DNA from: Pelomonas sp. CA6
Lineage (GTDB): Bacteria; Pseudomonadota; Gammaproteobacteria; Burkholderiales; Burkholderiaceae_C
Assembly: GCF_022549225.1 (NCBI RefSeq)
Contig: NZ_JAKZFD010000006.1
Span: 186,001 to 250,000, forward strand
Direction: 5' to 3'
DNA: 64,000 bases
This document shows, piece by piece, positions 1 through 9,787 of this stretch. Numbering within the stretch: position 1 is the first letter of the stretch; each line of letters starts with the position of its first letter. The notes under the pieces are model-generated. The model searched no databases, was not told the origin of the DNA, and saw only the letters and a list, made by a program, of their open reading frames with translations. The translations under genes and the position numbers were made by a program.

Positions 1-1014
1 CTGGCCGCGCAGGCGCAGGCCATCGCCGCCGACGATCCGCTGCTGCCCTGGCTGGCCGAGAAGGGCTGGATCGTGGACCTGGACGAATGGCGCCAGGCCC
101 CGGGGCGCTACGAGGGGCTGTTCCTGCCCGGCTGCCTGCTCACGGAGCCGCGCCCCTGGCTGCTCGTGCCCTTGCTCAATGCCGGCGAGCTGACCGGGCT
201 GGTCGTGCTGGGCCAGCCGCGCACCCGCATCGAACTGGACTGGGAGGTGCGCGACCTGCTGCGCACGGCGAGCAGCCAGGCCGCCAGCTATCTTGCGCAG
301 ATGCAGGCCACCGAGGCGTTGCTGGAGGCGCGCAAGTTCGAGGCCTTCAACCGCATGTCGGCCTTCGTCGTGCATGACCTGAAGAACATCGTCACCCAGC
401 TTTCGCTGATGATGAAGAACGCCAAGCGGCTGCGCGACAACCCGGAGTTCCAGCAGGACATGCTGGATACCGTGGAGAACTCGCTGGACAAGATGCGCCA
501 GCTGATGCTGCAGCTGCGCGAAGGCGCCAAACCTCACGGCGTGAGCGGCGGTGTCGACCTGGCCCAGATCGCGCAGCGGCTGGCCAAGGCGGCCGCGGGC
601 AAGGGCCGCGAGCTGGAGCTGCAGGTGCAGGCGCCCCTGAGCGCGCGCGGTCAGGAAGAGCGCATCGAACGGGTGCTCGGCCATGTGGTGCAGAACGCGC
701 TGGATGCGACTCCCCTAGATGGGCGGGTATGGCTGCGACTGGAGCGTCAAGGCAGCAATGCCTGCGTGGAAGTGGGCGATACTGGTTGCGGCATGACGCA
801 GGAATTCATGGACACGCAGCTCTTCAAGCCCTTCCAGACCACCAAGGCCGCAGGCATGGGCATCGGCGCCTACGAGAGCTTCCAGTACCTGCAGGAGCTG
901 GGCGGGAAGATCTCGGTGCAGAGCGCGCCGGGGCAGGGAACCCGGGTGAGCATCCGCCTGCCGCTGTTCCTGGCCCAGGAGGGCAGCGACGCCAGCCTGT
1001 CGGGGGCACGATGA
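1..1014 (+). CDS. prsK: PrsK, PEP-CTERM-system sensor histidine kinase (5' end outside window)
   Basis: The frame is open from base 1, so only the C-terminal 337 residues are visible. They hold the end of a GAF-like sensor region (about 1-95) and then a complete kinase core: H-box VVHDLKN with the phospho-accepting His at about visible residue 125, N-box HVVQNALDA, G1 box GDTGCGM, F-box LFKPFQTTK and G2 box GMGIG. PrsK family members carry N-terminal membrane segments before the GAF region; that part is missing only because of the window edge. The neighbour is the sigma54 response regulator PrsR, its expected partner. In this family the pair controls PEP-CTERM protein genes. The stop is at 1012-1014, about 80 nt before prsR. 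The family name rests on domain order and context; the histidine kinase call itself is certain. Confidence 0.9.
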   Translation: MAAQAQAIAADDPLLPWLAEKGWIVDLDEWRQAPGRYEGLFLPGCLLTEPRPWLLVPLLNAGELTGLVVLGQPRTRIELDWEVRDLLRTASSQAASYLAQMQATEALLEARKFEAFNRMSAFVVHDLKNIVTQLSLMMKNAKRLRDNPEFQQDMLDTVENSLDKMRQLMLQLREGAKPHGVSGGVDLAQIAQRLAKAAAGKGRELELQVQAPLSARGQEERIERVLGHVVQNALDATPLDGRVWLRLERQGSNACVEVGDTGCGMTQEFMDTQLFKPFQTTKAAGMGIGAYESFQYLQELGGKISVQSAPGQGTRVSIRLPLFLAQEGSDASLSGAR

Positions 1015-1093
1015 TCGACATCGAACATTGGGTCGAAGACGGCGACGCCGCCGCCGTGGCGGCACCGCCGCGCGGTGGGGAAGGGGGCTTGCT

Positions 1094-2452
<1,359 letters not shown>

Positions 2453-2484
2453 CGCCACCGGCGTCCTCTTTGTTGGGAGTGAGC

Positions 2485-5340
2485 ATGAACGTGAAAAGCG
2501 CCCCCGGCGGGCTTGGCCCGCGCCCCTCCAGGGGATCGAGGAAGCCCGGGGCGGCCCGGCGTTTCCTGGGCGATGCACGGGGGCATCTGCTGGCGATCAG
2601 TGTGGCCGTGCTGGCCGCCGCCTGCTCCGGCGGCTCGGCGGAGCAGGCACTGGACAAGGCCAAGCAACACCTGTCCGGCGGCGACGGCAAGGCCGCGGTG
2701 ATCGAGTTGAAGAACGCGCTGCAGCGCAACCCCTCGCTGGGCGAGGCGCGCTACCTGCTGGGCAAGACGCTGCTGGACAGCGGCGACCTCGCCGGAGCCG
2801 AGGTGGAGCTGGAGAAGGCGCGCGAGCTGTCCTACGCGGCGCCGGGTCTGGACGTCGCCCATGCGCGCCTGCTGCTGGCGAAGAACCAGAGTCAGAAGCT
2901 CATCGACACCTACGCGCAGAAGACGCTGTCGGATCCCAAGGCCATGGCCGAGCTGCAGAACCTGCTCGCCGCCGCCTATGCCTCGCTGGACAAGTTCGCC
3001 GATGCGGAGCGGCTGTCGGCGCTGGCGATGCAAGCCGCGCCGGACGACGCCAGCGTGATGATGCTGCAGGCCAAACTGCTGGCGCGCGCGGGCAAGTTCG
3101 ACGACGCGGTGGCGCTGATCGACAAGGCGCTGAAGGCCCAGCCCAAGGACCCGGCGCTGTGGCTGCAGAAGGCCGAGCTGCTGAACGCGCGCGAGCCGCG
3201 CTCCGAGGCGGTGACCGCCGTGCTGCGCGAGGCCGTCAAGCAACTGCCCGAGGCCACCGTGCTGCGCGGCGCGCTGGCGCGCGTGCTGCTGGAGACGCGC
3301 CAGCTGGACCTGGCGCAGGTGGAGCTCGACGCGCTGCAGAAGCAGCAGCCCAAGAGTCCGCAGACCGCGCTGCTGCAGGCGCTGATGGCCATGGAGCGCG
3401 GCGAGTACCGCAAGGCCCATGAGCTGGCCCAGGGGCTGCTGAAGGTGATGCCGGACAATCCCGCGGTGCTGCATCTGGCCGGCGGCGCGGAGTTCCAGAT
3501 CGGCGAGCTGAACCAGGCCGAAAGCCATGTCGGCAAGGCCCTGCAGTTCAACCCGTCCAACGCCGATGCGCTGCGCACGCTGCTGGCGCGCATCCAGCTG
3601 CGCCAGGGCACGGTCGACAAGGCCCTGGCGACCCTGCAGCCGCTGCTGGACGCCAAGCGCCCCAAGGCCTCGGTCTATGGCGTCGCGGCCGAGATCTACA
3701 TGCGCCGCGGCGAGGTCGACAAGGCCGAGGCCATGCTGGTCAAAGCCGCCGATGCCGACCCCGACGACGTCGGCAGCCGCATCGCGCTGGCCGCGGTGGC
3801 GATCGGCAAGGGGCGTTACCAGGAGGGCGTGGACGAGCTGCGCCGGCTCGCCGCCAACGATGCCCGCGGCACCGCCGATCTCGCGCTGATCGGCGCGCTG
3901 ATGCGCCGTGGCGAGCATGCCAAGGCGCTGGAGGCGATCGCCCAGCTGGAGCGCAAGCAGCCCAAGCTGCCGGCCGCGCCGCTGCTGCGCGGCCAGGTGG
4001 AGCTGGCACGCGGCGATGCGGCGGCGGCGCGCAAGGCCTTCGAGCAGGCGCAGAAGGTCGCGCCCAACGCGCTCGGGGTGCTGCAGGCGCTGGCCTCGCT
4101 GGACGTCAAGGAAGGCAAGGGCCAGGCCGCGGTCCAGCGCTTCGAGGCCGCGATCAAGGCGGCGCCCGAGGACCGCTCGCTGCCGCTGGCGCTGGTGCAA
4201 CTGCGCGCGCGGCTGGGCACGCCCAGCGCCGACCTGATCCGCGAGCTGCAGGCGCTGACCAAGCTGCAGCCCGATGCCGTCGAGGCCTGGCAGATCCTGA
4301 TCCGCCAGCAACTGCGTGACCGCAGCGCGCTGAAGGCCGCGCTGGATTCGGCGCAGCGCGCCAATGCCGCCAACCCGGACAACGGCCCGCTGCTGGAGCT
4401 GCTGGGGCAGGTGCAGCTGGCCATGGGCGACGCCAACCAGGCGCTGAGCACCTTCAACAAGATGGCGGCGGTGATGCCGCAGTCGGCCCAGCCGCTGGTG
4501 CTGGTGGCCGACGCGCATCTGGCCAACAAGGACAAGCCGGCGGCGCTGCAGGCCATCAAGAAGGCGCTGGCGCTGCAACCCGACCATCCGCGCGCGTTGG
4601 AAACCTTCGTGGGGCTGGAGCTGGAGTCCGGCCAGACCAAGGAGGTGATGGACATCGCGCGCAAGCTGCAGTCGACGAAGGCGACGCAGCTGCGCGGGCT
4701 GGCGCTGGAAGCCGACGTCGAATCCTGGCGCAAGAACTGGGATGGCGCGGTGGCCGTCTACCGCAAGGCGCTGGAGCTGCAGCCGGCCTCGGAGTTCGCG
4801 ATCAAGTTGCACCGCAACCTGCTGGCGGCCAAGCGCGACGGCGAGGCGCGCCAGTTCTCGACGAACTGGCAGTCGCGCTATCCCAAGGATGCCGCCTTCG
4901 TCTACTACCTCGGCGACCTCGCACTGGCGCAGGGCCAGAACGAGCAGGCGATGGAGCAGTACAACCGCGTGCTCAAGCTCATCCCCGACCATCCCGGCGC
5001 GCTGAACAACGTGGCCTGGCTGCTCTACCGCAGCGGCAAGCCCGGCGCGCAGGCGATGGCCGAGAAGGCCAACCAGCTGCAGCCCGGCAATCCGGCCTTC
5101 ATGGACACCCTGGCCGCCATCCTGGCGGCGGGCGGCCAGATGGACAAGGCGATCGCGTTGCAGGAACAGGCGGTGGCGCTGCTGCCCCAGGCGCACCACC
5201 ACCGCCTCAATCTGGCCCGCTTCTACATCACGGCCGGCAAGAAGGACAAGGCGCGCGAGGAGCTCAAGCGCCTCGCCGAGTTGGGGGATCGCTACGCGGA
5301 AATCGCCGAGGTTCGCAAGCTGCAGGCCTCGTTGCAGTGA
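2485..5340 (+). CDS. prsT: PrsT, PEP-CTERM-system TPR-repeat lipoprotein
   Basis: The protein has 951 residues. It starts with a basic segment and a hydrophobic signal ending in the lipobox LAAAC, so it is a lipoprotein with SGG after the Cys. The rest is a long array of tetratricopeptide repeats (recurrent A.....LG......A...Y..AL..P patterns), about the usual length for this family. The ATG at 2485 has GGGAG about five bases upstream; the frame is also open further upstream, but that reading overlaps prsR in another frame and has no signal. It follows prsR by 32 bases and completes the prsK-prsR-prsT set that accompanies exosortase A loci. The molecular role of PrsT is not established; a scaffold for secretion or polysaccharide assembly is an inference from TPR proteins in alginate and cellulose systems. 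Confidence 0.92.
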   Translation: MNVKSAPGGLGPRPSRGSRKPGAARRFLGDARGHLLAISVAVLAAACSGGSAEQALDKAKQHLSGGDGKAAVIELKNALQRNPSLGEARYLLGKTLLDSGDLAGAEVELEKARELSYAAPGLDVAHARLLLAKNQSQKLIDTYAQKTLSDPKAMAELQNLLAAAYASLDKFADAERLSALAMQAAPDDASVMMLQAKLLARAGKFDDAVALIDKALKAQPKDPALWLQKAELLNAREPRSEAVTAVLREAVKQLPEATVLRGALARVLLETRQLDLAQVELDALQKQQPKSPQTALLQALMAMERGEYRKAHELAQGLLKVMPDNPAVLHLAGGAEFQIGELNQAESHVGKALQFNPSNADALRTLLARIQLRQGTVDKALATLQPLLDAKRPKASVYGVAAEIYMRRGEVDKAEAMLVKAADADPDDVGSRIALAAVAIGKGRYQEGVDELRRLAANDARGTADLALIGALMRRGEHAKALEAIAQLERKQPKLPAAPLLRGQVELARGDAAAARKAFEQAQKVAPNALGVLQALASLDVKEGKGQAAVQRFEAAIKAAPEDRSLPLALVQLRARLGTPSADLIRELQALTKLQPDAVEAWQILIRQQLRDRSALKAALDSAQRANAANPDNGPLLELLGQVQLAMGDANQALSTFNKMAAVMPQSAQPLVLVADAHLANKDKPAALQAIKKALALQPDHPRALETFVGLELESGQTKEVMDIARKLQSTKATQLRGLALEADVESWRKNWDGAVAVYRKALELQPASEFAIKLHRNLLAAKRDGEARQFSTNWQSRYPKDAAFVYYLGDLALAQGQNEQAMEQYNRVLKLIPDHPGALNNVAWLLYRSGKPGAQAMAEKANQLQPGNPAFMDTLAAILAAGGQMDKAIALQEQAVALLPQAHHHRLNLARFYITAGKKDKAREELKRLAELGDRYAEIAEVRKLQASLQ

Positions 5341-5371
5341 GCGGCAGGCCGGGCGGCGGGGGGGAACAAGC

Positions 5372-6676
5372 ATGTCTCAGATCAAGCGCTCCAGTCTTCG
5401 CAAACGCATGCACCTGGTGCTGCGCGACCTGTTCGCGCGGCTGCCCCGCAGCACCCGGCACGCGATCTACCGCCGCATGGCGCAATGCGACCCGGAACCC
5501 GATGCGCGGCTGGAGCTGAAGATCGCCGAAACGCAGGAGGAGCTGGAGGCCAGCTTCCGCCTGCTGCACGACGCCTACGTGGCGGCCGGCTTCATGAAGC
5601 CCGACCCCTCGGGCATGCGCATCACCGTCTACCATGCGCTGCCCACCACCACCACGCTGTGCGCCAAGTACGACGGCCGCGTGGTGGGGACCATCTCGAT
5701 GATCCGCGAAGGCGTGTTCGGCTTCCCGATGCAGGCCATCTTCGATCTCGAGAACGTGCGCGCCAAGGGCGGGCAGATCGCCGAGATCTCCGCACTGGCC
5801 GTGCATCCGGACTTCCGGCGCACCGGCGGGGCCATCCTGTTCCCGCTGATGAAGTTCATGCATCAGTACTGCTCGGAGTACTTCGACACCCGGCACCTGG
5901 TGATCGCGGTCAACCCCGACAAGATCGAGCTCTACGAGGCGCTGCTGTACTTCGAACGCCTGCAGGAAAAGGTGGTGGACAGCTATGACTTCGCCAACGG
6001 CGCGCCGGCCGTGGGCGCGACGCTGGACCTGGCCTTCGCCGCCGAGCTGTTCAAGGCCGGCTACAAGGGCCGGCCGGCGCACAAGAATCTGCACAAGTAC
6101 TTCTTCCAGCTCAAGCTGGAAAACATCAAGCTGCCGCACCGGCGCTATTTCACGACCAACGACCCGGTGATGACGCCGCAGCTGCTGGACCATTTCTTCA
6201 ACCGCATCAGCCCGGTGCTGGAGCGCATGGACGACCGCAAGAAGGCATTGCTCTGGTCCATCTACAACACCTACGAGTACCGCTCCGTGCTGCCCATGCT
6301 GGCCGGCCAGGCGCTGGGCTCGCATCCGCTGCGCCAGCATCAGCGCTACTCGATCAAGTGCCCGGCCCACATCGTCGTGCCCTCCGAGCTGCCGGCCCAG
6401 GGGCAGCCCCGCGAGTTCGATCTGTCGGTGATCGAACTGTCGCTGTCCGGCTTCCAGGCGCGCAGCCTGAGCGAACTGCCGGTGGGGCAGGAGGCCGAGG
6501 CCATGGTGGAGCTGGGCAAGGGCCTGGTGTCGCGGGTGCGCGTGCGCGTGATGCGGCGCAAGCACACCGACGAAGGCGAGTTCTACGGCTTTCGCCTCGA
6601 CGAACCGGACCCGATATGGCGCCGCTGCGTGTCGGCGCTGGAGTTGGGGCAGACCTCGACGGACCTGCTGCAATGA
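5372..6676 (+). CDS. FeeM-like N-acyltransferase (GNAT fold) fused to a PilZ domain
   Basis: The product has 434 residues. Residues about 45-240 resemble the N-acyl amino acid synthase/FeeM branch of the GNAT fold (segments CAKYDGRVVGTISMI, AEISALAVHPDFRRTGGAI and a YFERLQEKVVD-like end). The C-terminal about 110 residues look like PilZ: R321-x3-R325 (RQHQR) followed by E355-L-S-L-S-G360, which corresponds to the usual (D/N)xSxxG with Glu in the first position. A cyclic-di-GMP-gated acyltransferase is therefore a reasonable inference. FeeM enzymes transfer an acyl group from acyl-ACP to an amino acid; the substrate here is unknown. No signal peptide or membrane helix is visible, so it is probably cytoplasmic. 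It lies between prsT and an exported protease, overlapping the latter by four bases. Confidence 0.8.
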   Translation: MSQIKRSSLRKRMHLVLRDLFARLPRSTRHAIYRRMAQCDPEPDARLELKIAETQEELEASFRLLHDAYVAAGFMKPDPSGMRITVYHALPTTTTLCAKYDGRVVGTISMIREGVFGFPMQAIFDLENVRAKGGQIAEISALAVHPDFRRTGGAILFPLMKFMHQYCSEYFDTRHLVIAVNPDKIELYEALLYFERLQEKVVDSYDFANGAPAVGATLDLAFAAELFKAGYKGRPAHKNLHKYFFQLKLENIKLPHRRYFTTNDPVMTPQLLDHFFNRISPVLERMDDRKKALLWSIYNTYEYRSVLPMLAGQALGSHPLRQHQRYSIKCPAHIVVPSELPAQGQPREFDLSVIELSLSGFQARSLSELPVGQEAEAMVELGKGLVSRVRVRVMRRKHTDEGEFYGFRLDEPDPIWRRCVSALELGQTSTDLLQ

Positions 6677-7461
6677 AGCGCCGCCACCTCCACCTGTTCG
6701 CCGCCGCGCTGGCCGGAACCTGCGTGCTGCCCCTGGCCGCGCGGGCCGGCGGCCTGCCCGAGCTGATCGACAAGGTGCGCCCCGGCGTCGTGCTGGTCGG
6801 CACCCATGCCGAGACCGACAACCCCCGCTTCACCTTCCGCGGCACCGGCTTCGCGGTCGGCGACGGGCGCCATGTGATCACCAATGTGCATGTGCTGCCC
6901 GAAGCCCTGTCCACCAGCCTGGACGACCCGGCGCGGCGCCGGCTCAGCCTGCGCTTCTCGCCGCGCCGCGGGCTGTGGCAGGAGCTGGAGGCGGTCGAGG
7001 TCGTGGCCACCGACCGCGAGCGCGACCTGGCGCTGCTGCGCTTCAAGGGGCCGGCGCTGCCCGCGCTGGAGCTGGCCGATCCGGCCGAGGCGCGCGAGGG
7101 GCTGCCGGTGATCCTCAGCGGCTTTCCGCTCGGCGGCGCGCTGGGCTTCTCGCTCGTGACCCACCGCGGCATGGTGTCGGCGCTGACCACCATCGCGCTG
7201 CCTCCGCCGCAGTCCCAGCAGCTCAACGCGGCGGCGCTGCGCCGGCTGCGCGAGGGCGCGTTCGAGATCCTGCAGCTCGATGCCACGGCCTATCCGGGCA
7301 ACTCCGGCGGACCGGTGATCAGCCAGGACAGCGGCAAGGTGGTGGGCGTGGTCAACATGGTGTTCGTCAAGGGCAGCCGCGAGACCGCGCTGAGCCAGCC
7401 CAGCGGCATCAGCTACGCGATCCCGGTGAGCTGGGTCCACCAGCTGATGGGCGCGCGTTGA
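6673..7461 (+). CDS. Exported trypsin-like serine protease
   Basis: This 262-residue protein begins with a signal sequence (MKRRHLHLF, then a hydrophobic stretch and a likely cleavage after ARA). The mature part is a chymotrypsin-fold protease with the full triad: H73 in ITNVHV, D118 in RERDLALL and S211 in GNSGGP. No PDZ domain follows, unlike DegP/DegS. The ATG overlaps the stop of the PilZ fusion gene as ATGA, so translation is probably coupled. Its substrate is not known; maturation or turnover of cell-surface or PEP-CTERM proteins is possible from context only. The twin-arginine-like RR near the start lacks the full Tat consensus, so Sec export is more likely. Confidence 0.87.
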   Translation: MKRRHLHLFAAALAGTCVLPLAARAGGLPELIDKVRPGVVLVGTHAETDNPRFTFRGTGFAVGDGRHVITNVHVLPEALSTSLDDPARRRLSLRFSPRRGLWQELEAVEVVATDRERDLALLRFKGPALPALELADPAEAREGLPVILSGFPLGGALGFSLVTHRGMVSALTTIALPPPQSQQLNAAALRRLREGAFEILQLDATAYPGNSGGPVISQDSGKVVGVVNMVFVKGSRETALSQPSGISYAIPVSWVHQLMGAR

Positions 7462-7529
7462 CCCCGGTCGACGGCCCCTTGAACCTGGCCCGCGCTGCGG
7501 GCGCCGCCGGGACGGGCGAAAATCGCGCG

Positions 7530-8726
7530 ATGCGTCGCAAGGTCCTGTTCATCGCCGAAGCCGTCACCCTGGCCCATGTGGGGCGCATGCTCTCGCTGGC
7601 GCAGGGGCTGGATCCGCAGCGCTACGAGGTGGTCGTCGCCTGCGACCCGCGGTACCGCGCCGCGATCGGCGAGGTGGCCGTGCCGCTGGTCGAGATCCAG
7701 ACCATCCCGTCGCAGCAGTTCTTCGACGCGCTGGACCGGGGCAGCCCCATTTACGGCTGGCGCGATCTGCTGGCCTATGTCGAACAGGACCGCGCGCTGA
7801 TCCAGGCGCAGCGTCCGGACGTGATCGTCGGTGACTTCCGTCTCTCGCTGGCGGCCAGCGCGCGCCTGGAGCGCAAGCCCTACTTGAGCGTCACCAACGC
7901 CTACTGGAGCCCCTATGCGCAGATCCGGCCCATCGTGCCGGAGATCCCGCTGACGCGCGTGGTGGGGGTGCACGCCGCGCAATGGCTGTTCGACCTCTTC
8001 CGGCCCATCGCGTTCGCCCGCCATGCCGCGCCGGTCAACCGCATGCTGGCCCACTTCGGCCTGCCCCGGCTGGCGGCCGATCTGCGCCACGCCTACACCG
8101 AGGCCGACCAGGTGTTGTATTCGGATGCCGCCGAGCTGGTGCCCCACCGGCCGCTGCCCGCCAACCACCATTTCATCGGGCCCGTCCAATGGTCGCCGCG
8201 CGTGCCGCTGCCCAGCTGGTGGAACGACATGCCCAGCGACGAGCCGCTGGTCTATGTGAACCTGGGCAGCTCGGGCCACGGCAAGCTGCTGCCCGAGATG
8301 CTGGAGGTGCTGGCCGCGATGCCGGTCACGGTGATGGCCGCCACCGCGGGCCGCGTGGCGCTGAAGGATCTGTCGGCCAACGAATTCGTCGCCGACTTCC
8401 TGCCCGGCGACCAGGCCGTCCGGCGCGCGTCGCTGGTGATCTGCAACGGTGGCAGCCCCACCTGCTACCAGGCGCTGGCGGCCGGCCGCCCGGTGATCGG
8501 CCTGCCGATCAACCTGGACCAGTACCTCAACATGTCGCTGGTGCGCGAAGCCGGCGCGGGGCTGCTGATCCGCAGCGGCCAGCACTCGGCCCCCGAACTG
8601 CGCCGGGCCGTGGAAGGTCTGCTGAACGACGCCCGCCACGCCCGGCGTGCCGCCGAGATCGCCCAGGACCTGGCCCGCTACCGGCCGGCCCAGACCCTGG
8701 CCACGCTGATCGAGCGCCTGGGCTGA
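7530..8726 (+). CDS. UGT/MurG-type glycosyltransferase (GT-B fold)
   Basis: The 398-residue protein looks like a GT-B transferase of the UDP-glycosyltransferase/GT28 type. The N-terminal domain starts MRRKVLFIAEAVTLAHVGR, where the His sits as the conserved His does in this fold. The C-terminal nucleotide-sugar domain has VYVNLGSSGHGK and the signature ICNGGSPTCYQALAAGRPVI. No signal or clear membrane helix is present, so it should work at the cytoplasmic face. The ATG at 7530 gives this N-terminus directly; a longer open frame upstream runs through the protease gene in another frame. Donor and acceptor cannot be read from sequence. It follows the protease by 68 bases and precedes the PEP-CTERM gene, which has its own promoter. 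Confidence 0.82.
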   Translation: MRRKVLFIAEAVTLAHVGRMLSLAQGLDPQRYEVVVACDPRYRAAIGEVAVPLVEIQTIPSQQFFDALDRGSPIYGWRDLLAYVEQDRALIQAQRPDVIVGDFRLSLAASARLERKPYLSVTNAYWSPYAQIRPIVPEIPLTRVVGVHAAQWLFDLFRPIAFARHAAPVNRMLAHFGLPRLAADLRHAYTEADQVLYSDAAELVPHRPLPANHHFIGPVQWSPRVPLPSWWNDMPSDEPLVYVNLGSSGHGKLLPEMLEVLAAMPVTVMAATAGRVALKDLSANEFVADFLPGDQAVRRASLVICNGGSPTCYQALAAGRPVIGLPINLDQYLNMSLVREAGAGLLIRSGQHSAPELRRAVEGLLNDARHARRAAEIAQDLARYRPAQTLATLIERLG

Positions 8727-8847
8727 GGCCGCCGCCGGCCGGCCCCTTGAAAGCGGGTGTCGGCGTTCTTGACAGTTGCCCTGCGGAATCCCGGTATTTT
8801 CTCGAAGATGCTCTGCAAGTCGTTGATCCATAAAGAAAAAACAAAGC

Positions 8848-8863
8848 TGGCACGGTGGCTGCA
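8848..8863 (+). promoter_or_regulatory. Sigma54 (RpoN) -24/-12 promoter of the PEP-CTERM gene
   Basis: The sequence TGGCACG-GTGG-CTGCA matches the sigma54 consensus TGGCACG-N4-TTGCA at all but one defined position. The GG (8849-8850) and GC (8861-8862) are separated by exactly ten bases. A start site would fall near 8874, leaving a leader of about 60 bases before the ATG at 8936. PrsR, encoded 6 kb upstream, is the obvious activator. A loose inverted repeat TGTC-N9-GACA at 8758-8774 lies about 100 bases before the predicted start, where an enhancer would be expected, but its identity is only a guess. Confidence 0.83.
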
Positions 8864-8935
8864 TAGAAGAGGGCGCAGGTCCCGGTTCATGGGCACTAGC
8901 GATCGACGATCAACGTATCAATCGGAGCGGATCAA

Positions 8936-9685
8936 ATGAAGAAATTTGCAGCCAAGCTGGCAGTTGCTGCGGCGGTTGTGGCGATGACCGCCTCGGCCCA
9001 AGCTGCCGCAGTCATTGACAACTTCACCACCGGCCAGGCCCAACTGGCTGACAGCACGACCAACGGTCTCGGCCTGTCGTCCACCGTCAGCGGCGCCGGC
9101 ATCCTGGGCGGCTACCGTGACCTGTACGTCACCAAGCTGGGCGATGGCAACGACGACGCGTTCGGTTCCGCCGTGCGCATCGGCGTGAACCCCGCCGGCA
9201 CGGGCAACCTGGCCTTCAGCAGCGATTCCGGCCAGAACGGCTACGGCATCGTGCGCTGGGACGGCGCCCACTTCGACGGCTTCAGCACCATCGATTACAC
9301 CGGTCTGGGCGGCGTGAACTTCGCCAGCGACGCCAACGGCTTCGAAATCAAGGTGACCAACGCTGACCTGAACTTCCCGTTCACGATCAACGCCTACACC
9401 GACGCCACCCACTGGACCTCGCTGACCGTGATCTCCACGGGCCCGGGCATCTACTTCATCCCCTTCGCGGCCTTCGGCGTGCTGGGCACGCACGGCTCCG
9501 GCGGTGCGGTGAACTTCGGCAGCATCGGCGCCCTGGAAGCCGTCATCAACACCGGCGGCACGATCAAGGACGTGGACCTGCAGGTGGACCTGGTGCAACG
9601 CGTTCCGGAGCCGGGCAGCCTGGCCCTGGCCGGCCTGGCCCTGATGGGTGCCGGCCTGGTGCGTCGCCGCAAGTCGGCCAAGTAA
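8936..9685 (+). CDS. PEP-CTERM sorting-domain protein (exosortase substrate)
   Basis: This 249-residue secreted protein starts with a Sec signal peptide (MKKFAAKLAVAAAVV, likely cleaved after AQA). It ends with a textbook PEP-CTERM tail: VPEPGSLALAGLALMG, a hydrophobic helix, then RRRKSAK. The middle is rich in Gly, Asn, Asp, Thr and Ser, has no cysteine and reads like a beta-sandwich; I recognise no enzymatic motif. XrtA, encoded at 20122, should recognise the PEP motif and cleave the tail at the inner membrane. It is the only such tail I found in the window. Expression is predicted to depend on sigma54 and PrsR through the promoter at 8848, and a strong terminator follows. Related proteins take part in floc or biofilm formation in Zoogloea-type bacteria. 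Confidence 0.93.
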   Translation: MKKFAAKLAVAAAVVAMTASAQAAAVIDNFTTGQAQLADSTTNGLGLSSTVSGAGILGGYRDLYVTKLGDGNDDAFGSAVRIGVNPAGTGNLAFSSDSGQNGYGIVRWDGAHFDGFSTIDYTGLGGVNFASDANGFEIKVTNADLNFPFTINAYTDATHWTSLTVISTGPGIYFIPFAAFGVLGTHGSGGAVNFGSIGALEAVINTGGTIKDVDLQVDLVQRVPEPGSLALAGLALMGAGLVRRRKSAK

Positions 9686-9718
9686 TCCACGCGCCGGCGA
9701 TGGCCGGAGCAGGGAAAC

Positions 9719-9744
9719 AAAAGGGCGCCTCGGCGCCCTTTTTT
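9719..9744 (+). terminator. Rho-independent terminator after the PEP-CTERM gene
   Basis: AAAAGGGCGC pairs perfectly with GCGCCCTTTT around a CTCG loop, and the T-run continues to 9744. The stem has ten base pairs. Because the left arm begins with four A's, it may also stop the converging nitroreductase-like gene on the other strand. Confidence 0.92.
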
Positions 9745-9787
9745 CATGGGTGGCTGGCCGCAACCCCAAGGCGGCCTGCCGCCGGTT

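Noticed and set aside
1028-1093. Upstream extension of prsR from an ATG at 1028
   Set aside because: The added residues are almost all Arg and Gly, precede the receiver fold, and the GTG at 1094 has the better ribosome site.
8758-8774. TGTC-N9-GACA as a definite PrsR site
   Set aside because: Four-base arms are too short to claim on one example; it is kept only as a suggestion in the promoter entry.
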